In this document: positions 1-9,126 of the stretch, one piece after another
Position numbering within the stretch: position 1 is the first letter of the stretch
Layout: each line of letters begins with the position of its first letter
Assembly (NCBI RefSeq): GCF_900116645.1
Contig: NZ_FPBO01000008.1
Location: 62,001 to 126,000 of the forward strand
Source: Pseudoduganella namucuonensis
GTDB lineage: Bacteria > Pseudomonadota > Gammaproteobacteria > Burkholderiales > Burkholderiaceae_D
Direction of reading: 5' to 3'
DNA length: 64,000 nucleotides
Notes under the pieces: model-generated
Told to the model about the DNA's origin: nothing
Database searches by the model: none
What the model saw: only the letters and a program-made list of their open reading frames with translations
Program-made: the position numbers and the translations under genes

Positions 1-1483
1 CCGCCAGCCGCTCGTTGGTTTCGCGCAGCTGGTGTTCGTTTTCCTTGGCGCGGGTGATGTCGGTGTGGGTGCCGATGGTGCGCACCGGCAGGCCGGCCGC
101 GTCGCGCGTGACGGCGGCGCCGCGCGCCAGTATCCACTTCCAGCCGCCGTCCTTGCACAGCATCCGGTATTCCGCCTGGTAGGGCGCGCTGGCGCTGTTC
201 AGGTAGGCCTGGAAGGTGGCGAACACGCGCTCCCTGTCGTCCGGATGCAGCAGGCGCTCCCATTCCTCCGGCGCGTTGCGGATGTCCGCCATCGCATAGC
301 CCAGCATTTCGCGCCAGCGCGCCGAATACACCACCTCGCCGGTGACGCTGTTGCCGTCCCATACGCCGTCGCCGGCGCCCTCCAGCGCGTATTTCCAGCG
401 GAATTCGCTTTCGCCCAGCTGCTGCGTCATGTTCCTGGCCAGGGCCAGCGCGCGGCCGCGGCCGGTCGCCAGTATCCACACCAGCAGCGCGACCATCACG
501 CTACCCACCACGCCCACCGTGGCGATCAGGCGTGGCCGGTCCGACTGCAGCCGGGCCTCGAACACGGGCGCCGAGCGCACGTCCAGCGTCCAGGGCCGGC
601 CGGCGATCACGATCAGCCGCGTTTCCTGGAACATGGGCCGGTGCCGCGCCGCCGCGCCCGCGTGCGAGTCGTAGAGCAGGGCCTCGTCGCGCGCGGTGGC
701 GCCGTCGTAGATGGAGAGGATCACGTCGCTGAAGCGCTCGCCGCCCAGGCCGGCCATCAGGTCGTTCATGCGGAACGGCGCGCCCACCCAGCCGATGTGG
801 TGCGCGCGCCGTTCCTCCAGCGTGGCGGTGGGCATGCCGCGCCGGTACACCGGCAGGTACATCACCAGGCCGGCCTGCGGGTCGCGGCCGTTTTCCTGGA
901 TCAGGCGCACCTTGGCCGAGGCCGAGACCCGCCCGCTGTCGCGCGCGCGCTCCATCGCGGCGCGGCGGTTGGGCTCGGTCAACATGTCGAAGCCGAGCGC
1001 GCGCGGGTTCAGCCCGGTGAAGGGCTCGATGTGGGAGATGGCCGAGTAGAGCGGGCGCGCGCCGGCCGGGTGCACCTCGTACGGCACGCCGCTGGCGCGC
1101 ATGGCGGCGACGTGGGGCGCCACTTGCGCGGGTGTCAGCAGGGGCGCCAGGGCGATGCCCTGGATGCCGGGGAACATGTCCTCCAGCCGCAGCGAGGCGA
1201 CGTACAGCCGGAAGTCGTCGCGCTTGACGTCCATCGAGCCGAGCAGGAAGGCCTGGACCCCGCGCTGGACCTGGGCGTAGGTCGCCATGCGCTCCTCGAT
1301 GCGGCGCTGGGTCTGCCTGACCTGGAAGTCGAACTCGGCCTGCCGGTAGCGCGTCAATTGCTGCTGCGACATCTGCCAGGTGCCGTAGGTGGCGGCCAGC
1401 GCCACGAGGAACACGGCCAGGGACAGCAGCAGGGGCGTGCGCCGGCCGGGGGATACGGACTGCTTGTTTTCGCGTTGCGGCAT
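1..1483 (-). CDS. CHASE-PAS membrane sensor (3' end outside window)
   Basis: The gene runs off the left edge; only the N-terminal ~494 residues are present. A short cytoplasmic start is followed by a hydrophobic helix at about residues 18-38, then a CHASE-like periplasmic ligand-binding region (about 70-290). A second membrane helix follows (about 310-330), then a PAS/PAC domain with the typical closing motif DITRAKENEHQLRE at the window edge. This is the layout of a transmembrane receptor feeding a cytoplasmic output domain. The output (histidine kinase, GGDEF or GGDEF-EAL) lies outside the window, so the enzyme class is unknown. I chose the ATG at 1483 because the membrane helix follows at the expected distance. 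It lies just downstream of the receiver/HD-GYP gene on the same strand, with about 70 bases between, so the two may be co-transcribed and functionally linked. Confidence 0.85.
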   Translation of the reverse strand, partial: MPQRENKQSVSPGRRTPLLLSLAVFLVALAATYGTWQMSQQQLTRYRQAEFDFQVRQTQRRIEERMATYAQVQRGVQAFLLGSMDVKRDDFRLYVASLRLEDMFPGIQGIALAPLLTPAQVAPHVAAMRASGVPYEVHPAGARPLYSAISHIEPFTGLNPRALGFDMLTEPNRRAAMERARDSGRVSASAKVRLIQENGRDPQAGLVMYLPVYRRGMPTATLEERRAHHIGWVGAPFRMNDLMAGLGGERFSDVILSIYDGATARDEALLYDSHAGAAARHRPMFQETRLIVIAGRPWTLDVRSAPVFEARLQSDRPRLIATVGVVGSVMVALLVWILATGRGRALALARNMTQQLGESEFRWKYALEGAGDGVWDGNSVTGEVVYSARWREMLGYAMADIRNAPEEWERLLHPDDRERVFATFQAYLNSASAPYQAEYRMLCKDGGWKWILARGAAVTRDAAGLPVRTIGTHTDITRAKENEHQLRETNERLA

Positions 1484-1553
1484 CTTGGTCGCCACTGGCG
1501 GGCGCGGTTCCGGGCAAGACTGGATTATGGACGCGCCGCCGTATTCCTGTCGC

Positions 1554-3059
1554 TCAGTCCGGGAAGCGCTCGTTGATGGCCAGTGCCTTGTCGATGTTGT
1601 TGATCAGCAGCTCCACATACACCGGGTCCAGGTGTTGGCCCGCCACCTCGCGCAGGTGGCCGACCACCTCGCCGATCGGCCACGCGTCCTTGTAGCAGCG
1701 CTTGTGCATCAGCGCGTCGAACACGTCGGCCACGGCGACGATGCGCGCGTACAGGTGGATCTGCTCGCCGCGCAGGCCCTGCGGGTAGCCGCTGCCGTCG
1801 AATTTCTCGTGGTGCTGGTGGGCGATCACGGCGGCGGCCTTCAGGATCGGCCGCTGCGAGCCGTCCAGGATGGACAGGCCCACCGCCGGGTGCTGCTTCA
1901 TGATCTCCCATTCGGCCGCGTCCAGCTTGCCCGGTTTCAGCAGCACCGCGTCCGGGGTGGCGATCTTGCCGATGTCGTGCATCGGCGCGGCTTGCTTGAG
2001 CACGGCCGTTTCCTCGTCCGGCATGCCGCTGGCCACGGCCAGCAGATGGCACACCTCGGCCATGCGGCGCACGTGGTTGCCGGCCTCGTTCGAACGCGAT
2101 TCGACCACGTCGCCCAGGCGCAGGATCAACTCGGCCTGGGTGTCGGTGATCTCCTGCGTCAGCAGGATGTTGTCGAAGGCGATCGCCACGCCCGAGCAGA
2201 AGATCTGCAGCAGCTTGGCGTCGATGTCGGAGATCTCGTCCACGCCCTTGAGCACCAGCAGCGAGGCCTTGCCGCTGGCGTTGGGGAAGTAGCCGACGTA
2301 GGTGTCGCCGCGCAGGCGCGAGATGCGGTTGCTCTTGGCCTCGTCCAGCTGGGCCAGCAGCGCGTCGTCGAGGATGGTGCTGTCCTCGTCGCCGATCCGG
2401 GCCAGGATCTCGTATTCGTTCTCGCCGCTGATGGCGGTGGCGCCGCGCAGGCGCAGCAGCAGGCTGTTTTCCAGGCGCAGCAGGGCCACGACCTGCTGCA
2501 GCAGGCCGCTGGCGAAGTCCTTCAGGTTGCGCTGCTGGAAGATGTGGGCGGAGGCGGCGATCACGCGCTCCAGTCCCTCGCGGTAGTTCAGCTGCGCGAC
2601 GCGGGCCTCCTCCACCTTCATGATGTCGCGGTAGGCGCGCAGCGCGGCGAAGGTGGTGGTGAACAGCTTGGTGCGGTCCAGCTCGGTCTTTTCCTTGTAG
2701 TCGTTGATGTCGTAGTTGACGATCACGCGCTCCTCGGGCGCCTGGCCCGGCTGCCCGGTGCGCAGCACGATGCGGGTGAACTGGTTGTTCAGTTCCTGGC
2801 GCATCCAGCGCGCCACCTCCAGGCCGCTGTCCTCCTTCTCCATCACCACATCCAGGAACACCAGCGCGATGTCGGTCTCGCGCGCCAGCACCTCCTTGGC
2901 CTCGGCGCCGCTGTAGGCGTGCACGAAACTCAGGGCGCGGCCGTCCAGGCGGAAGCGGCTCAGTGTCAGCTTGGTGATGTCGTGGATATCGGGTTCGTCA
3001 TCGACCAGCAAGACTTTCCATGGCGCAAGCTTTGGCGATGGTGAGGACAAAAAAGACAT
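1554..3059 (-). CDS. Response regulator with DUF3369 and HD-GYP phosphodiesterase domain
   Basis: A 501-residue cytoplasmic regulator. Residues 14-140 form a receiver domain with acidic residues D20/D21/E22 and phospho-acceptor D70. Residues about 150-310 match the GAF-like DUF3369 region. The C-terminus is an HD-GYP domain with HDIGK at 361-365 and HHEKFDGSGYP at 416-426, all key residues intact, so it probably hydrolyses cyclic-di-GMP in response to phosphorylation. The reading frame extends upstream to 3155, but I chose the ATG at 3059: it begins just before the receiver fold and is preceded by GCGGAAA. The TGA ends about 70 bases before the CHASE-PAS sensor on the same strand, which could be its cognate input, though the sensor's output domain is not visible. 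Confidence 0.93.
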   Translation of the reverse strand: MSFLSSPSPKLAPWKVLLVDDEPDIHDITKLTLSRFRLDGRALSFVHAYSGAEAKEVLARETDIALVFLDVVMEKEDSGLEVARWMRQELNNQFTRIVLRTGQPGQAPEERVIVNYDINDYKEKTELDRTKLFTTTFAALRAYRDIMKVEEARVAQLNYREGLERVIAASAHIFQQRNLKDFASGLLQQVVALLRLENSLLLRLRGATAISGENEYEILARIGDEDSTILDDALLAQLDEAKSNRISRLRGDTYVGYFPNASGKASLLVLKGVDEISDIDAKLLQIFCSGVAIAFDNILLTQEITDTQAELILRLGDVVESRSNEAGNHVRRMAEVCHLLAVASGMPDEETAVLKQAAPMHDIGKIATPDAVLLKPGKLDAAEWEIMKQHPAVGLSILDGSQRPILKAAAVIAHQHHEKFDGSGYPQGLRGEQIHLYARIVAVADVFDALMHKRCYKDAWPIGEVVGHLREVAGQHLDPVYVELLINNIDKALAINERFPD

Positions 3060-3204
3060 ATGGGCGGTTTCCGCAAAATGACACTGATACTTATCCGAAG
3101 CGCAATTTTTAGGCGCACTTTTTCGATTGTAGTCCCACAGCGGCGCAATTAACAACTGGCAACATCTATTACGATAACGCTTAACAACAAACCGCCGCGC
3201 CCCG

Positions 3205-3945
3205 CTAATTTCCGTAGCGTTTTTGACACTTTTCGCAATAAAAACTGCGCCTTTTCGTCGCGCCCAGGTGCCCCTTGGAAAAGGGGATGTCGCAGCGCGG
3301 GCAGACGCGCCTGGTATGCGCCTGCCAGTGCTTCTTCAATTCATAGGCCAGCTTCCATTCCTTGAACAGGAAACTGTAGTCGCGGGCGTCCTTCACCAGC
3401 GCCCGCAGCTTGGGCGCCGGCAGCGCGCCCACCGGCGACAGCGGGTGTATCCGCAAGCGAAACAATACTTCGTTTTTGATGATGTTCCCCACGCCGGCGA
3501 AGATATTCTGGTCGAGCAGGGCGTCGCAGGCCAGCTTGTCCGGCGCGGCGCGCAGCTTCCTCAGCGCCAGCGCCGGGCTCCACGCGTCGGCCATGACGTC
3601 GGCGCGCCAGTCGTACACCTCGTCCAGCCCGCCCTCCAGCGGCTTGACCGAGCAGGTGTAGAAGTTGAATTCCTCGCCGTCCTCGAAGCCCAGGCTCAGG
3701 CGCGGGTCGGTGTCCTTGCGCTCGTTGATGCGGTAGCTGCCGAACATCAGCAGGTGGATGCGCAGCACCTGCCTGGGCAGTTCGATCAGGAAATGCTTGC
3801 CCCAGCTGTGCAGGCCCAGGATGGGCTGCCCCTCGAGGCTGGCGAAATCGACGGTCTTGCTGTTGCCGCTGGCGTTGGCGATGGTGCGGCCGACGAAGCC
3901 GGCGGCCTGTTCCTTCATGATGACGATCGAGGGTCCTTCGGGCAT
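3205..3945 (-). CDS. Fpg/Nei family DNA glycosylase
   Basis: A 246-residue base-excision repair enzyme predicted to remove oxidised bases and cut the abasic strand. After removal of Met the protein begins PEGPS, placing the catalytic proline and glutamate correctly. K50 in SWGKHFLI matches the conserved beta-lysine. The H2TH region holds DQNIFAGVGNIIKNE, and the C-terminus carries a four-cysteine zinc finger (CPRC...CEKC). PEGP favours the Nei side of the family over Fpg (PELPE). The HLLMFGS stretch departs from the usual family motif, so substrate preference may differ. The start at 3945 has a strong AAGGAG six bases upstream. It is divergent from the PhoX-like gene, with 164 bases shared between them for both promoters. 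Confidence 0.9.
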   Translation of the reverse strand: MPEGPSIVIMKEQAAGFVGRTIANASGNSKTVDFASLEGQPILGLHSWGKHFLIELPRQVLRIHLLMFGSYRINERKDTDPRLSLGFEDGEEFNFYTCSVKPLEGGLDEVYDWRADVMADAWSPALALRKLRAAPDKLACDALLDQNIFAGVGNIIKNEVLFRLRIHPLSPVGALPAPKLRALVKDARDYSFLFKEWKLAYELKKHWQAHTRRVCPRCDIPFSKGHLGATKRRSFYCEKCQKRYGN

Positions 3946-4109
3946 GGCGCGCTCCTTGTGTGAAGCGGCCAGTGTGCGCGCCGCTCGCGGGCGCGGCGGT
4001 GCGGACGCCCACATAGCGCGCCGGCGGGGCGTATCCGCGCGTCACGATGTTGTCATTTTTCCTCTCTAGAATCGCCGGCGTTCGCCACCCTAACTTTCCA
4101 AACGAAACC

Positions 4110-6365
4110 ATGAACAGCAAAGACCGCGTACCAGCCTCGATCGACCCGGACGACATCGGCTACAACGACACGCCGAACGAACACTTCAGCACCGTGCTCG
4201 AGCAGCGCATCAGCCGCCGCAACCTGCTGCGCGGCGGCGCGGCCGGCGCGGCCAGCGTGGTGCTGGGCTCGATGGGCCTGACCGCCTGCGGCAGCACCGA
4301 GACGCCGGCGGCGCCGCCGGTGGTCACGCCGGTGACGCCGGTCGTCCCCACCGAAAAACTGCTGGGCTTCACGGCCGTGGCCAAGAGCCTGGCCGACGTG
4401 GTCGTGGTGCCGGCCGGCTACACCGCCAGCGTGCTGTACGCGCTGGGCGACCCCATCCTCAACGGCGCCACCGCCTTCAAGAACGACGGCAGCGACGCCG
4501 ACTTCGAAAACCGCGCCGGCGACCACCACGACGGCATGGAGTTCTTCGGCCTGGGCGCGGACGGCAAGCCGTCCGCCAGCGCCGTCGAGCGCGGCCTGCT
4601 GGCCATGAACCACGAGGCCACCACCAACCAGCAACTGTCGTCCTTCTTCATCCACGCCAACGGCGGCACCAACACGCTGCCGCGCCCGGCCGCCGAGGTG
4701 GACCGCGAGACCGCGCTGCACGGCCTGTCCATGGTCGAGGTGCGCAAGGCCGGCGGCAAGTGGGAATACGTGAAGGATTCGACCTTCAACCGCCGCGTCA
4801 CCTGCCTGACCGAGTGCGAGATCTCCGGCCCGGCGCGCGGCAACGCGTTGCTGGTCACCAAGTACTCCAAGGACGGCACCAAGACCCGCGGCACGCTGAA
4901 CAACTGCGGCACCGGCAAGACGCCTTGGGGCAGCTTCGTGTCCGGCGAGGAGAACTGGTCCGGCTACTTCGTGCGCGGCGCCGCCGACAACGCCGCGCGC
5001 GGCAACGACAAGAGCGTGGCCTCGCTGAACCGCTACGGCCGCGCCCAGGGCGCCGCCTCGCGCCACGCATGGGAAACGGCCGGCGCGGACGACAAGTACG
5101 CGCGCTGGAACAACAGCAAGCTGGGCGCCTCGACCGACGGCGCCGACGACTACCGCAACGAGATGAACGGCATGGGCTACATCGTCGAGGCCGATCCGTA
5201 CAACAAGGCCAAGGCCGTCAAGAAGCGCACCGCGCTGGGCCGCTACGCGCACGAGAGCGCCGCGTTCGGCAAGCAGGTGGTGGGCCAGCCGCTGGCCGTC
5301 TACATGGGCGACGACTCGCGCAACGAATACATCTTCAAGTTCGTCTCCACCGCCGTCTGGTCCGCCGCCGACGCCACCCCGGCCGACATGCTGGCCACCG
5401 GCGACAAATACCTGGATTCGGGCAAGCTGTACGTGGCCAAGTTCGCCGCCGACGGCACCGGCAGCTGGATCGAGCTGAGCATCGCCAACCCGCAGATCGC
5501 CGCCTACGCCGGCTACAAGTTCGCCGACCAGGCCGACGTGCTGGTCAACGCGCGCCTGGCGGGCGACGCGGTGGGCGCGACCAAGATGGACCGTCCGGAA
5601 TGGTGCTCGGTCAACCCGGCCAACGGCGAAGTGTACTTCGCGCTGACCAACAACAGCAACCGCACGGCCACGCCGAGCGGCTCCTCGCAGCTGGCGCCGG
5701 ACGCCGCCAACCCGCGCGCCTACACCGACATGAAGGGCACGACCACACAGAGCGGCAACCCGAACGGCCACATCCTGCGCTTGAAGGAAGGCTCGTCCGG
5801 CGCGGCGGCGCTGGTGTTCGCGTGGGACGTCTACCTGTTCGGCGCCGAATCGGGCGCGGACGCGGGCAAGGTCAACCTGTCGAACCTGACCTCGGACCAG
5901 GACTTCTCCAGCCCGGACGGCCTGGCGTTCTCGCCCTCGACCGGCATCTGCTGGATCCAGACCGACGACGGCGCCTACACCGACGTCACCAACTGCATGA
6001 TGCTGGCCGGCCTGCCGGGCCAGGTGGGCGACGGCAAGAAGGTCACCCTGAACTACGCCGGCGCGGCCGGCGCCACCTTGGCGGTCGACACCTACGTCGG
6101 CAAGGCCGCGACGGCCGACACCTTGAAGCGCTTCCTGGTCGGCCCGGTCGACTGCGAGTTGACCGGCATTTGCGAAACGCCGGACGGGAAAGCGCTGTTC
6201 GTCAACATCCAGCATCCGGGTGAAGGCACCAGCCAGGCCAACATCGCCGACCCCACGAAATACACCAGCCAATGGCCGAGCAACGCTGGCTACGGCGCCG
6301 GCAAGCGCCCCCGCTCCGCCACGATCGTCATCACCAAAAACGACGGCGGCCGCATCGGCAGCTAA
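4110..6365 (+). CDS. PhoX-like (DUF839) Tat lipoprotein phosphatase
   Basis: A 751-residue exported protein resembling the PhoX/DUF839 family, calcium- and iron-dependent alkaline phosphatases. The N-terminus has a twin-arginine signal (ISRRNLL, RR at 36-37), a short hydrophobic stretch and a lipobox-like LTAC with Cys at 60, so it is probably folded in the cytoplasm, exported by Tat and lipid-anchored. Family-type features include GDHHDGMEFFG early, AMNHEAT (about 165-171), SGEENW, ESAAFG and a late FSSPDGLAFSP segment. Length fits the long form of the family. The ATG at 4110 is preferred over 4047 because the Tat signal starts at the normal distance from it. It is divergent from the DNA glycosylase, and a repeat hairpin directly follows the stop. 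Phosphate-dependent regulation is likely by family, but I see no clear Pho box. Confidence 0.88.
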   Translation: MNSKDRVPASIDPDDIGYNDTPNEHFSTVLEQRISRRNLLRGGAAGAASVVLGSMGLTACGSTETPAAPPVVTPVTPVVPTEKLLGFTAVAKSLADVVVVPAGYTASVLYALGDPILNGATAFKNDGSDADFENRAGDHHDGMEFFGLGADGKPSASAVERGLLAMNHEATTNQQLSSFFIHANGGTNTLPRPAAEVDRETALHGLSMVEVRKAGGKWEYVKDSTFNRRVTCLTECEISGPARGNALLVTKYSKDGTKTRGTLNNCGTGKTPWGSFVSGEENWSGYFVRGAADNAARGNDKSVASLNRYGRAQGAASRHAWETAGADDKYARWNNSKLGASTDGADDYRNEMNGMGYIVEADPYNKAKAVKKRTALGRYAHESAAFGKQVVGQPLAVYMGDDSRNEYIFKFVSTAVWSAADATPADMLATGDKYLDSGKLYVAKFAADGTGSWIELSIANPQIAAYAGYKFADQADVLVNARLAGDAVGATKMDRPEWCSVNPANGEVYFALTNNSNRTATPSGSSQLAPDAANPRAYTDMKGTTTQSGNPNGHILRLKEGSSGAAALVFAWDVYLFGAESGADAGKVNLSNLTSDQDFSSPDGLAFSPSTGICWIQTDDGAYTDVTNCMMLAGLPGQVGDGKKVTLNYAGAAGATLAVDTYVGKAATADTLKRFLVGPVDCELTGICETPDGKALFVNIQHPGEGTSQANIADPTKYTSQWPSNAGYGAGKRPRSATIVITKNDGGRIGS

Positions 6366-6370
6366 CCCTC

Positions 6371-6525
6371 AAAAAGCGCCCAGGGCCATTTTTCCCCAGC
6401 GGAAAAAATAGCCCTGGGCGGTTTTCCGGCTTTTTCAACGGCTCCCCGGGCGAAGGGTTGCCCGGTGTTGAAAAGCGCCCAGGGCCATTATTCCCGCGCG
6501 GATAAAATGGCCCTGGGCGCTTTTT
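6371..6525. repeat. Composite GCCCTGGGC palindromic repeat (copy 1)
   Basis: The stretch between the PhoX-like and DUF3016 genes holds three nested palindromes. The first (6376-6420) pairs CGCCCAGGGCCAT with a near-complementary copy. The second (about 6429-6475) pairs TTTTTCAAC and CCGGGC with GTTGAAAA and GCCCGG. The third has perfect 18-base arms at 6471-6488 and 6507-6524 (AAAAGCGCCCAGGGCCAT). The same core recurs at 50920-51076 and 56230-56293. The first hairpin could end PhoX transcription, but recurrence elsewhere marks it as a dispersed repeat. Confidence 0.85.
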
Positions 6526-6625
6526 GCTGAATGGTAAGAAAAAGTTTCAGGGGTGGGGTGGGCGGGGAAACGGAGTATATTGAAATGTGGCCGTCCCCGA
6601 GACGGCGCTCTCCGTGAGGTTAATC

Positions 6626-7129
6626 ATGCGCGCACACCATCCTTATTTGAAACTGTTCGCGGCGGCGGCCTTGGCGCTGCTCGCTTGCGGCGCCGCGTCG
6701 GCGTCGGCGACCGTCACGTATGTGGAGGCGGACAAGTTCGCCGATGTGCCGTTTTCACCCGTCGAGCGCGAACGCGTGCTTAAACTGCTGACCGACCATT
6801 TCACGCAGTTGGGCAAGCAGTTGCCGGCCGGCCAGGAATTGCGGCTGGAGGTGACGGAATTGGATCTGGCGGGACGGATCGAACATCACCGCCGAGACGG
6901 CCAGGATTTCCGCCTGATGACGGGCGGCGCCGACTGGCCCCGCATGCATCTGCGCTATAGCCTGGTGGCGGACGGCAAGGTGCTCAACAGCGGCGAGGCG
7001 GACTTGTCGAGCATGAATTATCTGCGCGAGATGAATCGCTATAACGGCGGCGAAACGCTGCGCTACGAGAAGCAGATGATCGACGAGTGGTTCGGCAAGA
7101 CCTTCGGCGTGAAGGTCAAGCGCGGCTGA
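6626..7129 (+). CDS. DUF3016 exported protein
   Basis: A 167-residue protein with a Sec signal peptide (hydrophobic core LFAAAALALLACGAASASA, cleavage near residue 27), so predicted periplasmic. The mature part starts ATVTYVEADKFADVPFS and matches the layout of DUF3016, a small proteobacterial family of unknown function. A cysteine in the signal (LLAC) could be read as a lipobox, but the AxA before the mature start suggests ordinary cleavage. The start at 6626 has GAGG upstream and places the signal at the N-terminus; the upstream in-frame codons back to 6587 do not look like protein. It sits alone, downstream of the composite palindromic repeat and convergent with the thioesterase. No specific role can be given. 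Confidence 0.8.
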   Translation: MRAHHPYLKLFAAAALALLACGAASASATVTYVEADKFADVPFSPVERERVLKLLTDHFTQLGKQLPAGQELRLEVTELDLAGRIEHHRRDGQDFRLMTGGADWPRMHLRYSLVADGKVLNSGEADLSSMNYLREMNRYNGGETLRYEKQMIDEWFGKTFGVKVKRG

Positions 7130-7134
7130 CCCAT

Positions 7135-7578
7135 TCAGTCCAGCCAGTTCACCCGGGGGAACTTGGCCAGGAAGTCCTCCGGCATCGGCACCACCTGGCC
7201 GCTCTTGTAGTTGTAGAACACGAAGCCGGACTTGGCCATCGCCACCAGCGCGCCGTCCCGCGGCCGGGTGATGCGGAAGGTGATGTCGCCGCCGTATTTG
7301 TTGAAGTCCATCACGCCCACTTCGAACAGCAAATGGTCGCGCGCGTGCGCCTCGGCCTTGTAGGTGGTGGCCAGGTCGGTGATGATGATGCCGTTGCCGT
7401 CGGCCGCCGTCTCGCGCACGCCGAAGTCGTACAGGAAGCGTGCGCGGGCTTCCGAGATCATCGAAATCATCGAGTCGTTGGCCAGGTGGTTGGCGCCGTT
7501 GATGTCGGTGACGCGCACGGTCAGTTGCGTGGAAAAGTAGAACTGGTCTTCCGGGAATTCGAGTTTCAGGCGTGCCAT
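7135..7578 (-). CDS. Hotdog-fold acyl-CoA thioesterase (4HBT family)
   Basis: A 147-residue cytoplasmic protein of the YbgC/4HBT thioesterase group. The segment VTDINGANHLANDSMISMISEAR matches the family's early motif in which an Asn/Asp and the start of the long central helix form the active site. The second half has beta strands typical of the hotdog fold (LLFEVGVMDFNKYGGDITFRITR). It probably hydrolyses an acyl- or aroyl-CoA, but the substrate cannot be read from sequence. It is convergent with the DUF3016 gene, ending only six bases from it, and lies 33 bases upstream of the sugar dehydrogenase lipoprotein in the same direction. Confidence 0.85.
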   Translation of the reverse strand: MARLKLEFPEDQFYFSTQLTVRVTDINGANHLANDSMISMISEARARFLYDFGVRETAADGNGIIITDLATTYKAEAHARDHLLFEVGVMDFNKYGGDITFRITRPRDGALVAMAKSGFVFYNYKSGQVVPMPEDFLAKFPRVNWLD

Positions 7579-7611
7579 GGTCTTTGCGGGCGGGTATCGG
7601 TGCCCGCTATT

Positions 7612-8784
7612 TTAACGCTTGGCGATACGGTACACCCCGCCGTTGGCCGACAGCATGTAGAGCTCGCCCGCCGCGTCCTGCCCGAACGACAGCACGTTGC
7701 CGATGTCCCCTGTGGCCCAGTCGCGCACCGCGCCGGCCACGCCGTTGCGGTAGGGGAAGCTCTTCAGGTAGCCCTTGCAGTAGTCCGAATAGAAGTATTC
7801 CCCGGCCAGTTCGGGGATGGCGGCGCCGCGGTAGACGAAGCCGCCCGTGATGGAGCAGCCGTTGGCGTCGTTGGCGCCGTGCTGGTATTCGAACTGCGGA
7901 ATGAACAGGCCGGCGCGCTCGCAGGTGGCGGCGTTGTAGCAGGCCGTGCCTTCCATGGTGCGCCAGCCGTAGTTGTTGCCGCCCTGCGTGGCGGCGGCGA
8001 TGTTCACTTCCTCGCGCTCGCCCTGGCCCACGTCCGCGATGTAAAGCAGGCCGTCCGTGCGGTCGAAGGCGAAGCGCCACGGATTGCGCAGGCCGCTGGC
8101 CCAGATCTCGTTGCGCCGGCTGGACATGCCGATGTAGGGGTTGTCCGGCGGTATCGCGTAGCCGGGTCCGGACCCGCCCACGTCCAGCCGCAGCATCTTG
8201 CCCAGCAGGCTGGTGGGGTTTTGCGCGTTGCCGTTGGGATCGCCCGCGCCGCCGCCGTCGCCGGTGCCGAGATACAGATAGCCGTCCGGCCCGAACGCGA
8301 GCTGGCCGCCGTTGTGGTTGGTGGCGCCCGGATGCGGCACGCTGATCACGCGCGTGGCCGAGGCGGGGTTGGCCACGTTGGCGTCGCCGGACACCTGCAT
8401 GCGGTCGACGGCGATGTCGCCGTTCGTGTCCGTGTAGTAGAGGTAGAAATAACCGTTCTGCGCGTACTGCGGATGGAAGGCCATGGAGAGCAGGCCGCGC
8501 TCGCCGTTCACGGTGGTCTTGGCGCTGATGTCGACGAAGGGCTGGGTCAGCAGCGCGCCGTTGGACACGATGCGGATGCGCCCCGGCCGCTCGGCGATGA
8601 ACAGGCGCGCGTCGCCCGCCGGCGCGGTCAGGTAGATGGGCTGGTTCAGGCCGCCGACGACTTGCCGCAGCGTCAGCGCCAGCGTGGTGGTGGGCGGGAC
8701 CGGCGTGGCGCCGCCGCCACCACCGCCGCAGGAGGCGAGCAGCAGGATGGAAACGGGCTGAACGGCGAATTTGAGCCAGTGCAT
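7612..8784 (-). CDS. PQQ-dependent sugar dehydrogenase (GSDH) lipoprotein
   Basis: A 390-residue beta-propeller of the glucose/sorbosone dehydrogenase family, related to soluble aldose sugar dehydrogenases that use PQQ. The signal peptide ends in a lipobox LASC with Cys at 19 followed by a glycine linker, so it is predicted to be a lipoprotein in the periplasm. Family features include GERGLLSMAFHPQY, FYLYYTDTNGDIAVDR, GHNGGQLAFGPDGYLYLGTGDGGGAGDP-like blade motifs, and ASGLRNPWRFAFDR, which in relatives carries PQQ and calcium contacts. No PQQ synthesis genes are in the window. The start ATG at 8784 directly precedes the signal. It is transcribed towards the thioesterase; the palindrome at 8858-8897 separates it from the XapX genes. 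Confidence 0.88.
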   Translation of the reverse strand: MHWLKFAVQPVSILLLASCGGGGGGATPVPPTTTLALTLRQVVGGLNQPIYLTAPAGDARLFIAERPGRIRIVSNGALLTQPFVDISAKTTVNGERGLLSMAFHPQYAQNGYFYLYYTDTNGDIAVDRMQVSGDANVANPASATRVISVPHPGATNHNGGQLAFGPDGYLYLGTGDGGGAGDPNGNAQNPTSLLGKMLRLDVGGSGPGYAIPPDNPYIGMSSRRNEIWASGLRNPWRFAFDRTDGLLYIADVGQGEREEVNIAAATQGGNNYGWRTMEGTACYNAATCERAGLFIPQFEYQHGANDANGCSITGGFVYRGAAIPELAGEYFYSDYCKGYLKSFPYRNGVAGAVRDWATGDIGNVLSFGQDAAGELYMLSANGGVYRIAKR

Positions 8785-8857
8785 GGTCTACTCCTGATGA
8801 GGAAAGTGAGCCATTCTAGCCAGCGTTGGCCGGGCGCGGCGCGGCGTTGCGCCAACG

Positions 8858-8897
8858 GCCGACGCCGCTTGGGGTCTGACCCCCAAGCGGCGTCGGC
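8858..8897. repeat. GGGGTCTGACCCC-type palindrome
   Basis: Perfect 17-base arms (GCCGACGCCGCTTGGGG at 8858-8874 and its complement at 8881-8897) enclose a TCTGAC loop. It lies between two same-strand genes and just after the XapX operon, where it could act as a terminator, but there is no T-run. A related palindrome is at 20533-20577, so it looks like a REP-type dispersed element. Confidence 0.75.
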
Positions 8898-8973
8898 GAT
8901 GGAGATATGCGGGCCCGTACGTATCCGGCGGAATAGCGGGGGAGGCGCCGGGCCCGCGCGCTACTCCGCCCTT

Positions 8974-9126
8974 CTACAACTGCCCGGCGGCCACGTAGCC
9001 GGCCGTCATCGCCACCACCAGCAGGGCGCCCACCGGTGTCGGCGGCGCGGGGGAGGGTATGTCCAGCCAGCGGCACGCGGCGCCTATCGCCAGCCCGAGC
9101 GCGGCACCCGCGAGCAGGGCGCTCAT
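8974..9126 (-). CDS. XapX-domain (DUF1427) small membrane protein, second copy
   Basis: A 50-residue protein with two hydrophobic helices separated by a proline-rich turn (WLDIPSPAPPTPVGALLV). It matches the XapX pattern: a first helix ending in a CR pair, a short IPxPxPP loop, then a helix with GALLV. It starts within the stop of the neighbouring XapX gene (ATGA overlap), so the two are translationally coupled. Function is unknown; XapX proteins are often small membrane partners next to metabolic genes. The cysteine before R19 is shared by both copies. Confidence 0.8.
   Translation of the reverse strand: MSALLAGAALGLAIGAACRWLDIPSPAPPTPVGALLVVAMTAGYVAAGQL

Noticed and set aside
6371..6525. 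A CRISPR array from the repeated GCCCTGGGC units
   Set aside because: The units are nested inverted repeats with no constant-length spacers or direct repeat periodicity, and no cas genes are present.
8816..9076. A minus-strand frame of 86 codons spanning the 8858 palindrome
   Set aside because: It lies over the palindrome and the XapX gene in another frame and has no recognisable protein features.
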